A stretch of 64,000 bases of DNA, taken from Marinoscillum sp040218045. Its GTDB lineage: Bacteria; Bacteroidota; Bacteroidia; Cytophagales; Cyclobacteriaceae. This document shows, piece by piece, positions 16,177 through 24,751 of this stretch (its first letter is position 1; each line of letters opens with the position of its first letter). The notes beneath the pieces are model-generated. The model worked only from the letters and a program-made list of their open reading frames with translations, had not been told where the DNA came from and searched no databases. A program made the translations under genes and the position numbers. Where the stretch lies: positions 62,001 through 126,000 of the forward strand of contig JAVJQA010000024.1 in assembly GCA_040218045.1 (NCBI GenBank). The letters run 5' to 3'.

Positions 16177-16228
16177 GGGGATTGGAAATCCTTTTGCTCG
16201 AGCTTTCGGATTACAAATCCGAAAGAGC
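16177..16228. repeat. 52-nt REP-like element (b)
   Basis: This is the second of two tandem copies, two nt after element (a). The first hairpin is GGATT-GGA-AATCC; the second has a perfect 9-bp stem TTTCGGATT / AATCCGAAA with an ACA loop. The outer GCTC...GAGC ends can pair, leaving a small bulge. Other copies are at 19446-19497 and 22472-22523, all exactly 52 nt long. Confidence 0.85.
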
Positions 16229-16230
16229 GG

Positions 16231-16375
16231 GCTGACGTTAGAGCTTTGTCGGATGAAGAAATGGAAGACTTGGGAAAGTTTTGAAGACGTCCCAGGATTC
16301 AAGAAATTGGCAGGGTTTGATGATGCTTACCGTATTCGTTCAAGAAATAATAGAGTTGGAGTTTTCGTTGAAGAC
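16231..16375 (+). pseudogene. Decayed RelE/ParE-like toxin fragment
   Basis: Two adjacent frames give RALSDEEMEDLGKF, then a stop, and after a frameshift EDVPGFKKLAGFDDAYRIR followed by SRNNRVGVFVED. The second part recalls the KLxG...YRIRxxxxRxG core of RelE-family toxins. There is no intact start and downstream codons drift out of frame, so it is read as a remnant. The identification rests on a short motif only. Confidence 0.35.
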
Positions 16376-16437
16376 GGCCATCCACTCAACTACCAGCTCT
16401 TAATTGTTATCGACTTTGTAATAGACTACTTCATCTA

Positions 16438-18333
16438 TTATATAGGGGTACTTATTAATGAGAAGGTCTTGATCAAAGGTTGAGTTATAACTCTGTTTAG
16501 TTTAATGCCAAATACACCTGGTTCGACTTGTTCTATGATATAACGCTTATCAGGAGTTGTACCGATCAATGTGGTCTGGTTAATTGTAGTCAACTGTGAA
16601 TTGGGTTCAATTATAAAGGTGCAAAACTCTGTAAAGTTATCAATTGCCACCGTGTAGATATATCCTTCCTTCCAGTCAGGAATTTTAATATAAGAGTACC
16701 TCTCCGGAAATGTGAATATTCTCCTTTGAAATAGTGCAAAAGAGTTAGATATAAATTGTTCCATTGACTTGAAATACGTATCTGAGTTGTTGATCCACGT
16801 ATTGTCGAAGCAACTCGAGCCAATAACTGACACAGTGTTGTCTAAGAAAATAGGTATTTCAATTTGGTCCTGAAATTGGTTGCCGAAGATGTTCAAACCG
16901 GTATGAGGACCCACACTTAAGAAAAGACCATAGGAAATTGCAGAATCACCATTGATCTTATTTTGGGTAATTTTGACATCAGTATTTTGCTTGGTGAGGA
17001 AAATCCCAACATCTGAGGATAATACCTCATTAGCATTGACTTCAATTGCCTCGGAGCTCTCTAGACTTATGGCCCTGCTGAAAGGAATAGCATTTTCATA
17101 CTTCAAAAAAGGCATTTCTAGTAAAATATTACTTTCTATTCTAACTTTTTTTGCACCCTTGATTTTTATCCCAACAGGATAAGTCCCAGAAATATTATTG
17201 TCCTTGATAATTGACGTTTCATTGTCTGTGGTATCAGTGGGTACTTGTGCCATAACCATAATATTGGCATAATCCAATTCAAAAGCTTCATTTGGGACAT
17301 CCAAAACACATTTATTGTTTACAATTGAAAAACTCCGATTATCTGCAACTAAAATAGATTTGTTACCGGCATTGTATATCTCATTACTCTCGATTACAGT
17401 ATAATATGAGCCACTTCCGCTTGCAATTCCTGCGTCAAAAGCATCCTCAATCAAATTTTCCTTGATAGTATTATATCGAGCAATATTTTTCGAAGACTGA
17501 TCTTCAGCAGATCTTCCGGCAATGAAAACCCCATTTCCTGTAGCTACATGTTTAATGTGGTTGCCAGAGAAGAGATTATGATCAATTGATCCTTCGTTAT
17601 GGGCTCCGCCAAACATGATCCCATTCCGGCCGCTATTAAGAATTTCATTATTGTTTATCAGACAGTAACTAGAGGACGTCCCCAGTATAGCCGTACCTTT
17701 CACATTTTCGATGATGGTATTATTGATGGTCACCCGGCTGCACCTGTCCATGACAATGCCATTTTTCTGGTTATTGTGGTTTGTGTAGGAAGCCATATTC
17801 CCAACACTGAACTTGCAGTCCATGATTTTCACATCTACACAACTCTTTAAGGTAATGACATTTGCTTGGGTAATATTTTTAGCCCCAAAATTGACGCTGA
17901 CAGAGATGTTTTCAAGAACGACTTGCCTGATGGAGTCTCGGTCATTACCTAAGAAATTGAAGATGCTTCCCTTGGACTTAGGAGGGAACTTGCCGCTCAC
18001 TATGTTGACATTTCTGATTTCAATGTTGTTGGATTTACCTGAGAATTTGAACAAGGTGAGCGTGGAGTCGGCTATTAATGTAGCATTATTACCGTTTATT
18101 ATGATATTCTCTCCGGAATTTATCAGAATAGTATTTGTAAATCGGTAAGTTTTCTCCTCATCCAATTCGATTATAGAATGGCTCTTGAATGCCGACTGGA
18201 TTTCTGAGAATGAGTTGGGATAAGTGGTGACGATAGGTGGTGTTTCATCAATAATAACAACGTCCGGTACGTCTTCTTCTTTGCAGGAGATGGCCAGAAA
18301 CAAAACAGCGAAAACAACAAAACCTCGATTCAT
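16438..18333 (-). CDS. Right-handed beta-helix lipoprotein
   Basis: This 631-residue protein has a lipoprotein signal with C17 (LFLAISCKEE) and then repeated short strands with asparagine-rich turns (for example NNIEIRNVNIVSG, RVTINNTIIENVKG, CLINNNEILNSGRNG, VIESNEIYNAGNKS), the pattern of parallel beta-helix (PbH1/NosD-like) proteins. The helix spans about residues 45-500; the last 100 residues look like a separate beta domain. The fold is shared by polysaccharide lyases and adhesins, but no catalytic residues can be named. REP-like repeats lie on both sides, suggesting an accessory gene. Confidence 0.75.
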   Translation of the reverse strand: MNRGFVVFAVLFLAISCKEEDVPDVVIIDETPPIVTTYPNSFSEIQSAFKSHSIIELDEEKTYRFTNTILINSGENIIINGNNATLIADSTLTLFKFSGKSNNIEIRNVNIVSGKFPPKSKGSIFNFLGNDRDSIRQVVLENISVSVNFGAKNITQANVITLKSCVDVKIMDCKFSVGNMASYTNHNNQKNGIVMDRCSRVTINNTIIENVKGTAILGTSSSYCLINNNEILNSGRNGIMFGGAHNEGSIDHNLFSGNHIKHVATGNGVFIAGRSAEDQSSKNIARYNTIKENLIEDAFDAGIASGSGSYYTVIESNEIYNAGNKSILVADNRSFSIVNNKCVLDVPNEAFELDYANIMVMAQVPTDTTDNETSIIKDNNISGTYPVGIKIKGAKKVRIESNILLEMPFLKYENAIPFSRAISLESSEAIEVNANEVLSSDVGIFLTKQNTDVKITQNKINGDSAISYGLFLSVGPHTGLNIFGNQFQDQIEIPIFLDNTVSVIGSSCFDNTWINNSDTYFKSMEQFISNSFALFQRRIFTFPERYSYIKIPDWKEGYIYTVAIDNFTEFCTFIIEPNSQLTTINQTTLIGTTPDKRYIIEQVEPGVFGIKLNRVITQPLIKTFSLISTPI

Positions 18334-18472
18334 ATATTTGAAGTACCACCTATACGAATTTGGGTTTTATTATGTTGCAGTAGGAATTGACAAGCGGATT
18401 AAATTTCGATTAAAACGATCAATCACCTGACCTTTTCAGGTTTTTTCAGATAGGCATTAGGCACATGCGACA

Positions 18473-19222
18473 TCATTGTTTGTTAGTAGCCTGTTTCATA
18501 TATTTTCCATATCGAAAAAGGATGTTACCGAAGTAATAGTCAACTACTAAAGGGAGTTGTACCCTCCAGTCCTCCAGTTTATTTGTTGGAAAGCCCAATA
18601 GTGTTTGGGTTATGGCAGGTGTAATTCTGTAATATCTTATCCTGCAATAAACAGAGAGAGAAGTGTCAGATTTAAGCAATGCATAGTGATAGAATCCATT
18701 GGGGTTGTTTTCAAATGGCCGGATTCTGTTTTCTTCTCTTTTCAGATCTCTTTCTTCTTTGATTTTTCTCTGTTCTTCTGTCGGTTCAACTGTGACTAAT
18801 TGCAAATACTCATCTAGCCCATCAATACCAAAATCATCATCGATTTCGAATGTGTCGATTTGAACTTCTGTTTCTGGAAAAAATTGCGCAACGTCATAAG
18901 TTGGTTCGTAATCTTCTCCCTCGTATAGAAAAATGTCTTTCCTAAATCCCGATTGTTCAAGGTCTTTTATGATATCAATTGCATCGAGACTATCGTATTT
19001 CCAAGTCCTATTAACTTGAATGAGTTGGAGCATAAAAGCTCTTGTTTGTTCTCCTTTTCCTTCAATAGTTGGATAGTTCAATTGTAAAAATCGTTCGTAT
19101 GAATTCACAAGTTTGTTGAAGCTCTCAGCCTTATCAGTTCCAAGTTCATTTAAGAATTCCTGTTGCCCAAAGGAAAGGTTAGTCAAGCTTAGAAGAATTA
19201 GGAAGAAAAATGTTTGTATCAT
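18473..19222 (-). CDS. Secreted protein of unknown function
   Basis: This protein of about 249 residues begins with a clean signal peptide (MIQTFFFLILLSLTNLSFGQQ). The mature part is acidic in the middle (VQIDTFEIDDDFGIDGLDEY) and has a charged helix EEQRKIKEERDLKREENR. The C-terminal third (FYHYALLKSDTSLSVYCRIRYYRIT) looks beta-rich. I do not recognise the family. The ATG at 19222 is preferred over a TTG two codons upstream. It lies beside the beta-helix lipoprotein gene, in the same direction, with 139 nt between. Confidence 0.65.
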   Translation of the reverse strand: MIQTFFFLILLSLTNLSFGQQEFLNELGTDKAESFNKLVNSYERFLQLNYPTIEGKGEQTRAFMLQLIQVNRTWKYDSLDAIDIIKDLEQSGFRKDIFLYEGEDYEPTYDVAQFFPETEVQIDTFEIDDDFGIDGLDEYLQLVTVEPTEEQRKIKEERDLKREENRIRPFENNPNGFYHYALLKSDTSLSVYCRIRYYRITPAITQTLLGFPTNKLEDWRVQLPLVVDYYFGNILFRYGKYMKQATNKQ

Positions 19223-19358
19223 TCTCAAATGGCTCTAGGGAATATGCTGCCGAAGACCGTGTAGGCACTTTTTGAATCCCACTGGCTATCCCGATTATTA
19301 TATTCGGGACAAAATACTGAATTCTGCTTGGGTATCCAAAGCATCAGATGGGCACTGA

Positions 19359-19497
19359 CCAACAGCGGCGGATGAGCTGCTAAAGGGGTATTAATTTGTA
19401 TTTGTGAGGAGTCATGACCGAAGCTCATTTTTGTATTGTCAGGAAGGGGATTGGAAATCCTTTTGCTCGTACTTTCGGATTGCAAATCCGTAAGAGC
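19359..19497. repeat. Dispersed repeat module B, copy 2 with 52-nt element (c)
   Basis: This copy matches 16038-16174 over its whole length with a few substitutions and a 2-nt difference. Its 52-nt end (19446-19497) has the intact hairpin CGGATT-GCA-AATCCG, with flanking GCTC and GAGC able to pair. Confidence 0.85.
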
Positions 19498-19542
19498 GGG
19501 AGTAGTACAATATTATCTCACTCCAGTTCAGCTAGAGATTAT

Positions 19543-19629
19543 CCCAACCTTGTCCTCGTTTGCAACGAGGATACTTAAATGGGAGCATTTGCAATGCGGA
19601 GTAATCGCATTCACTATCCAGTTCAGCTA
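19543..19629. repeat. Dispersed repeat module A, copy 2
   Basis: This copy matches 15875-15962. The hairpins are TCCTCGTT-TGC-AACGAGGA (19553-19571) and GCATT-TGC-AATGC (19585-19597); the second stem is perfect here, whereas copy 1 has a G-T pair at the same place. Confidence 0.85.
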
Positions 19630-19957
19630 GGGATTATTCTGGATCAGAAGGTTTGGTTGCGATAGAATTGGTCAATTGAAAAGGTTAGGCTTTAGGAATG
19701 TTTGGAGCCATCGAAGACTTGTGAAGAGTGGGAAGGCCTACCATGGCTACAAGTCAAAACCACTGGAATAAGAGCACTCTATACGAAGTTAAGCAACTGC
19801 AAAATTTAATGAGATCCTCACGTCATCAAGATAGAAATCTGGATTTCCCAGGGTGACGGATCGCTGGTGTCGGCTTGGGCAAACAGCGCTTTGGCAAGCA
19901 AGGGGTCCATTTTAAAAGGAATATTGAAGCTGATAATGGGTAAATGCATCTTACAAG

Positions 19958-22087
19958 TCAAACATTCTGTTTCTTATAAACAGCCACGGCCAGCCTCAAT
20001 TTGTAGTAGGGGACTTGTTCATTGAAGTGATCGAAAAGGGGTTTTAGCTGATCCGTCTCGCCTGTTGCTTTGATGGCTTCAATGATTTTGGATTCTTCCT
20101 CTGCTGTAAGGTAATTTCGGATATCAACGTGCTTGCCTTGCTCATAAAGAGTGGCCAGGTGAGAGAAGATCGTTACCACATTAAGCTTTCGTTTTTCAGC
20201 GATTTGTTCGGGTGTGAGACCTTCCTGCAAAAATTCATAAGTGATCAGGTGGGTGGCACCCTTCATTTTCACTCCCTCAGCGTTTTTTTCTTTGATGTAA
20301 GAAATGATCTCTTTGATGAATTGATCTCCGAAACGGTTGAGTTTCTGTTGTCCCACTCCAGATACATTCAATAATGATTCCTCGCTGGTAGGGCGTCTGA
20401 TCACCATATCTTCGAGCGTAGCATCGTTGAAAACCAGATAGGCGGGTATCCCCAGCTCTCCAGCAATGCGCTTTCTCAAAGCCCTCAGTCGTTCAAATAA
20501 CTCGCTGGAACGCTGAGCGGTCTTGGTAGGCTCTTTCACAGTCATCCTTTCTTTGCGCTCTTGTTCACTTTCAGGCTTAGTTATTTGTACCGGGATACCT
20601 CCGGTCAAAGCTCTTCTACCTGCCTCCGTAATCTTTAGTGCATTGTGATGATCAAAGGCAATTTCAAACAATCCCAAATTCAGAAATTGACCGACATAGT
20701 GTGACCACTCCAGATAAGAGTGGTCTTTTCCCACACCATAGGTTTTGATTTTATGGTAGTTGTTTTGGATGACCTCCTGCCGGTTAGAGCCTCTGAGGAT
20801 ATCGATCAGTAACCCCATGCCTACTTTTTCTTGTGTTCTGGCACTGGCGGAAAGTGCCTTTTGCGCCAGCACTGTTCCATCTATAAATTGGGGTGGGTTA
20901 CGGCATACATCGCAGTTTCCACAATCTTGCTCCATTTGCTCACCAAAATAGCTGAGCAAGACACGTCTCCGGCAGGTTGTGGCTTCAGCGAACTGTTGCA
21001 TTCGGTTTAGTTTGGCTTCCAATAGTTCTTTCTGCGGGCTGTCCTCCATAAACCGCTTGAGTTGCACCACATCAGCATAACTGTAAAACAACAACGTTTT
21101 GGAGTCCAATCCATCTCGGCCAGCACGTCCGATTTCCTGATAATAGCTTTCGAGGTTTTTGGGAAGGTTGTAATGGATTACCCACCGCACGTTGGATTTG
21201 TCAATCCCCATACCAAAGGCTATGGTAGCACAAACCACCTTGAGGTCGTCTCGAATAAATTTTTCCTGTGTTTGATTACGTTCTTCGGATGAGAGGCCGG
21301 CATGATAAAAATCCGCATCTATGCCATTGGCAATCAGTTTAGCTGCAACTGTTTCACAACTTTTCCGGCTAAGGCAATAGACGATCCCTGACTCTTCTGG
21401 TGCTTGTTTGATGAGCTTGATGATGGATTCGAGTCGTTTTTGAGCATTTAGTACCTTAAGACTAAGGTTGGGGCGATCAAAAGAGGCCAGGTAGGTTGGA
21501 GCCTGAGGGATTCCCAACTGATTCAGAATGTCGGTTCTGGTAGCTTTGTCAGCAGTGGCGGTTAAAGCCATGATCGGGACTTTTGGAAAACTCTTTTTCA
21601 GAAAACCCAGTTTGGTGTACTCTGGTCTGAAATCATGTCCCCATTGCGAAATGCAGTGGGCCTCGTCTACGGCAATCAAGTTGAGCTTCACCGATTTGAT
21701 AACCTGATAAAAATCCCTGGAAAGTAGTTTTTCCGGAGACACGTAGAGAATATCGATTTGTTGATTGAGAAACTTCGTTTCTATTTCGCTTTGCTCTTGA
21801 GCAGATAGCGAGCTATTGAGATAGGCTGAAGCGACTCCATTTTGCTTTAGTGCCTCTACCTGATCGCGCATCAAAGAAATCAGCGGGGAAATAACCAGGC
21901 AAGCACCTTCCTGAACCAATGCAGGCAACTGAAAACAGATCGATTTTCCACCTCCAGTTGGCATAATGACCAATCCATCATTTGAGGCGAGGGTATTCTC
22001 AATGATTTCTTCCTGTAGCGGTCTAAATTCATTGTACCCAAAAGTCTCTTTGAGGATGAGTTTAGCTTTTTCTATTAAATGAGGCAT
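19958..22087 (-). CDS. recQ: ATP-dependent DNA helicase RecQ
   Basis: This 709-residue protein is a complete RecQ, a 3'-5' helicase of recombination and fork repair. Walker A is in IMPTGGGKSICFQLP (K48), Walker B is DEAHCISQWGHDFR, motif III is LTATAD, and motif VI is QEIGRAGRDG. The zinc-binding cysteines appear in CRRRVLLSYFGE and DCGNCDVC. An RQC winged helix, an HRDC domain (about 520-600) and a C-terminal helix-turn-helix extension (HTH_40-like, about 610-705) follow. It is flanked by repeats on both sides. Confidence 0.95.
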   Translation of the reverse strand: MPHLIEKAKLILKETFGYNEFRPLQEEIIENTLASNDGLVIMPTGGGKSICFQLPALVQEGACLVISPLISLMRDQVEALKQNGVASAYLNSSLSAQEQSEIETKFLNQQIDILYVSPEKLLSRDFYQVIKSVKLNLIAVDEAHCISQWGHDFRPEYTKLGFLKKSFPKVPIMALTATADKATRTDILNQLGIPQAPTYLASFDRPNLSLKVLNAQKRLESIIKLIKQAPEESGIVYCLSRKSCETVAAKLIANGIDADFYHAGLSSEERNQTQEKFIRDDLKVVCATIAFGMGIDKSNVRWVIHYNLPKNLESYYQEIGRAGRDGLDSKTLLFYSYADVVQLKRFMEDSPQKELLEAKLNRMQQFAEATTCRRRVLLSYFGEQMEQDCGNCDVCRNPPQFIDGTVLAQKALSASARTQEKVGMGLLIDILRGSNRQEVIQNNYHKIKTYGVGKDHSYLEWSHYVGQFLNLGLFEIAFDHHNALKITEAGRRALTGGIPVQITKPESEQERKERMTVKEPTKTAQRSSELFERLRALRKRIAGELGIPAYLVFNDATLEDMVIRRPTSEESLLNVSGVGQQKLNRFGDQFIKEIISYIKEKNAEGVKMKGATHLITYEFLQEGLTPEQIAEKRKLNVVTIFSHLATLYEQGKHVDIRNYLTAEEESKIIEAIKATGETDQLKPLFDHFNEQVPYYKLRLAVAVYKKQNV

Positions 22088-22110
22088 GAAAACAGGGTTG
22101 ATATCAACTC

Positions 22111-22272
22111 GTGTTAAGTTAAGTATACTTTAACCATACCAAGTTTTGTTCTTTTTCGCTCATACTGCGTTGAGAAACACTTACATAGCTACGGCTATGC
22201 GCATATTCCTCGCCTTGTCTGAACAAAAAAATAACTGCAACTTATACAGCAACAGTACACTTAACTCAACAC
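22111..22272. repeat. Long nested inverted repeat upstream of recQ
   Basis: Outer arms GTGTTAAGTTAAGTATAC (22111-22128) and GTACACTTAACTCAACAC (22255-22272) are complementary at 16 of 18 positions. Inside lie perfect 8-bp arms TTTTGTTC (22144-22151) and GAACAAAA (22221-22228), and at the centre CATAGC / GCTATG (22184-22199). The size of 162 nt and layered pairing resemble a REP/BIME-like or MITE-like element. Confidence 0.8.
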
Positions 22273-22471
22273 TAGGTTGAATTTGATTTATAATACCGAA
22301 GAAGCAATTAGCTTATTTTCAGTGGTTCACGATTAATTTCTTGGCCTTTAATTACTGCCGGGTTAATGATATGGCTCGAAGTTAGAAATCATAAACTATA
22401 ATCATAACGGTTATGTCTATTTGTTTGGGTAATTGAGGTATTACAGGCGATATCTCTAATCCGATCTAAAA

Positions 22472-22523
22472 GGGGATTGGAAATCCTTTTGCTCTTACTT
22501 TCGGATTACAAATCCGTAAGAGC
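22472..22523. repeat. 52-nt REP-like element (d)
   Basis: This is a stand-alone copy of the 52-nt element. The hairpin CGGATT-ACA-AATCCG is intact and the outer arms GCTCTTA and TAAGAGC pair perfectly (7 bp), leaving a one-sided CTTT bulge. This copy best shows the intended folded structure of the element. Confidence 0.85.
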
Positions 22524-22693
22524 TGGACAATGTTGCTTTCGACCCAGAAGGTCGGGGATTAAACCCACTAGTGGGGTTAAAGGTGATAGAGCTGGAACTT
22601 AGGTGTTTTGAACTGGAATGAAGGTAGGAAAGCTGCTGATGCATTCAAAGTGTCAGGCAGGTACTGAACCATGAAGGTAAAATAGAAGTTCTT

Positions 22694-23125
22694 TTACCTT
22701 TTATCAGCAGCAATTTTCTTTTTAATAAAGCGAATGATGCCTCCCAAAACTGGCACATGCTCGTAGAATAACTCACCAGCATCAAAGAAGTCTCTTTGTT
22801 CAATTATTTTTCCCTGCTCAATAGTTAGTACTGAAATACCGCTTGCACTAACATGCTTTTTGGGTCTTTTTAACTTAAGGTGCATTTGCCAGCATAAGAA
22901 AGCCTTGTTATCGATAATAGATTCATCGGTGAACATAAATGACCCTTCAATCAAATTCTCATTCAATGAGCCAAAGTATTGGCGGAGGTTTTTGATTCCC
23001 CTTATTTGGTGGATAGGGTCAGTAAAAACTATATTTTCAGAGTAGATTTCAGCCAATGCCGAATCATTGTTAGGGCCTAGTTGGGAAAAATAGTTCTTAA
23101 AGTTTTCAATGGTTTGTTTGTTCAT
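22694..23125 (-). CDS. SnoaL-like/NTF2-fold protein
   Basis: This 143-residue protein fits the SnoaL-like polyketide-cyclase/NTF2 fold: TIENFKNYFSQLG, YSENIVFTDPIHQIRG, LRQYFGSLNENL and a closing EQGKIIEQRDFFDAGELF are the usual sequence of helices and strands. Proteins of this kind bind small molecules in a cone-shaped pocket; the ligand is unknown. The C-terminal tail is basic (FIKKKIAADKR). It has no close partner gene. Confidence 0.8.
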   Translation of the reverse strand: MNKQTIENFKNYFSQLGPNNDSALAEIYSENIVFTDPIHQIRGIKNLRQYFGSLNENLIEGSFMFTDESIIDNKAFLCWQMHLKLKRPKKHVSASGISVLTIEQGKIIEQRDFFDAGELFYEHVPVLGGIIRFIKKKIAADKR

Positions 23126-23210
23126 GATCTATCCGGGAATGAATGCCAATTATTAACCTTAGCAAATGGATCAGTTGAATCAAGGGCTGTACTGAGCCAT
23201 AGGCCTGGTT

Positions 23211-24626
23211 TTACTGTAATTTTAGCACGGTGGTCGTTACAGAACTGGCTTCAAGGGTTAATTTCTTGCCGACCGTCGTTTCTATATGTGTGAAGTGATC
23301 ATCTTCTATACTTTGATAAGAATCAATCTGAGTGATGGTTTCCTTTTTAACTTGGAATAGGATTTCTATTTCCCTTGAAGTTGGGTTGATAGAGATAAGT
23401 GTGATTTCCTTTTGATCAGGGCTGATGAAACCCACCTGGTCCACAGAAGTCTCATCTGCCGTTAGATCGATTCGCCTATAGCCTTGATCTATGTACTTGG
23501 CATAGTGTTTCATCAGGTAGAAAAACTTCGTCAGCTTGTAGTTGCCATTTGCATCCATGGTGATCATGGCCTCATCCGCATCATCGGCCCACATCAGTTG
23601 CCAATAGATGTATGCAGCGGTATTTGCCTCTCTCAGTGTGCTGTTGATAAACTGGGCCGTTTTCATCCACCCCATACCTGAGTATTCGGTCATCATTTTG
23701 GGTTTGTCATCGAACTGCTCTCCAAGCGCCTTTAGGGTGGCCTGAAATTCAGGCACTGCACTGTTGTCGTTAAAGTTGTACGGATGATACCCGTAAATAC
23801 CAGCATTGGGATTGTCTCTAAGTTTTTCGGCAAATGCATCGAAACCGCCATGGCTTAAATTGGCGGATTCTGGAATGACCAGGATAGGAGGATTGGCCAG
23901 GCCAGTTAATTTCTCAGCTACTTTATCTAAAGCGATTTCATAGCTGGGCAAGGTGGCCGTTTCGGCGGGTGCCCACTCACAAGTTTCCCAGTCGGCCAAC
24001 CACGTGGGTTCGTTTTGGATACTCAGGTAATCAGGCATAAAAGTGATATTGTTTAGTACATCTTCCCAATAAGTTGCATACTCATCGTACATAAATTGGC
24101 CGTCCGTTTTTTTCAAGGTACCACGGTCGAGTTTGTTGTTACTTTTCAAATAAGAGGGAGGTCCCCATGAGCTAAATAGCACTTTTACATCCGGATTGGC
24201 GGTTTTAATCAAGTCATATAATTCATTGGTTGCATCATAGTGATAGATGAACCAATCAGTCTCCATGGCGTTGGGTGTTTTATTGGCAGGATAGGAAACA
24301 GGGTAATACCAGTTTTTTAAGCGTAACACATCGAGTCCGAGATCATTGACAATTGCATCGATTATTTCAGCTTTCTTGCTGCTTTTTGTGATCCTGTCAC
24401 ACCACCAGCTCAAGGCACCTCCAAATCCGATAATCTCCTGATGTGTTTGATCAGGAAATAAATTAACGATACCCAAACTATCATTTCCCTGGTCAAGGGT
24501 ATCTGTGGGATCTTCACGGCCATCCCCTGGAGTTGGGTCACTTTTACTGCAGCTTACTAAAATCGCGACAGCAACGAAAAGTGGAAAAACCGCTTTTACA
24601 TCAATATGCTTCAAAATGTTCTTCAT
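23211..24626 (-). CDS. Glycoside hydrolase family 30-like lipoprotein
   Basis: This 471-residue surface lipoprotein (lipidation Cys C26 in ILVSCSKSD) has a GH30-type TIM barrel followed by a C-terminal beta-sandwich. The start of the barrel reads HQEIIGFGGALSWW, the acid/base Glu is E206 in LSIQNEPTW and the nucleophile is E314 in MMTEYSGMG. GH30 enzymes cut beta-linked glucans, xylans or fucosides. The short beta2-alpha2 region and the WQLMWADDADEAMI segment suggest a xylanase-like subfamily, but the substrate is not certain. A sugar isomerase-like gene lies 0.7 kb upstream in the same direction. Confidence 0.88.
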   Translation of the reverse strand: MKNILKHIDVKAVFPLFVAVAILVSCSKSDPTPGDGREDPTDTLDQGNDSLGIVNLFPDQTHQEIIGFGGALSWWCDRITKSSKKAEIIDAIVNDLGLDVLRLKNWYYPVSYPANKTPNAMETDWFIYHYDATNELYDLIKTANPDVKVLFSSWGPPSYLKSNNKLDRGTLKKTDGQFMYDEYATYWEDVLNNITFMPDYLSIQNEPTWLADWETCEWAPAETATLPSYEIALDKVAEKLTGLANPPILVIPESANLSHGGFDAFAEKLRDNPNAGIYGYHPYNFNDNSAVPEFQATLKALGEQFDDKPKMMTEYSGMGWMKTAQFINSTLREANTAAYIYWQLMWADDADEAMITMDANGNYKLTKFFYLMKHYAKYIDQGYRRIDLTADETSVDQVGFISPDQKEITLISINPTSREIEILFQVKKETITQIDSYQSIEDDHFTHIETTVGKKLTLEASSVTTTVLKLQ

Positions 24627-24751
24627 AATCTGGTACCTGAATAGCTGTCTTAATTTGCTTGAGCAATAATAAGTGATCTGTTTTTGTTCTGGGAATTAGG
24701 TCCATACTTTTCCAATGGTGTATAACTATCAACTGGGTTGAATGGCGTATG

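Larger units (their letters stand above)
15751..16437. other. Repeat-rich non-coding stretch
   Basis: This stretch between the toxin-antitoxin pair and the beta-helix gene has no intact gene. It contains module A (15875-15962), module B (16038-16174, ending in a 52-nt repeat), a further 52-nt repeat (16177-16228) and a decayed RelE-like fragment. A 190-codon open frame runs through it but is made of repeats. Confidence 0.7.
19223..19957. other. Repeat-rich non-coding stretch between the secreted-protein gene and recQ
   Basis: No convincing gene is present. It contains modules B (19359-19497) and A (19543-19629), in the reverse order to the first locus. A near-perfect palindrome TCCCGA...TCGGGA lies near 19292-19312. 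Two short open stretches may be gene remnants: 19646-19771 (+), including GQLKRLGFRNVWSHRRLV, faintly like the HTH part of IS3-type transposases, and a 43-codon frame at 19818-19949 (-). Neither can be assigned with confidence. Confidence 0.6.
22088..22693. other. Non-coding stretch upstream of recQ with hairpin elements
   Basis: No gene is seen. The stretch holds a long nested inverted repeat (22111-22272), the fourth 52-nt element (22472-22523), and then two smaller hairpins: CGACC-CAGAA-GGTCG near 22539-22553 and a C/G-rich one around TTAAACCC...GGGGTTAA near 22559-22580. The recQ promoter must lie in the first 100 nt but no full consensus box is visible. Confidence 0.6.

Noticed and set aside
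16123..16228. Possible CRISPR-like pair of repeats
   Set aside because: The two 52-nt units are 2 nt apart with no spacer, no further units and no cas genes; they are hairpin elements.
15911..16483. A 190-codon open frame on the plus strand
   Set aside because: It runs through repeat modules, a decayed toxin fragment and the end of the beta-helix gene; the translation repeats with the DNA repeats and has no coherent domain.
18426..18446. Hairpin CCTGA...TCAGG followed by a T-run on the plus strand
   Set aside because: It looks like a terminator, but no plus-strand gene ends here and the stem is only 5 bp, so it is not listed.
19225..19485. An 86-codon open frame on the minus strand
   Set aside because: It lies across module B and its translation shows no domain, signal or conserved pattern.
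19646..19771. Possible transposase fragment
   Set aside because: Similarity to an IS3-type helix-turn-helix is faint and rests on a few residues; it is only mentioned in the description of the stretch.
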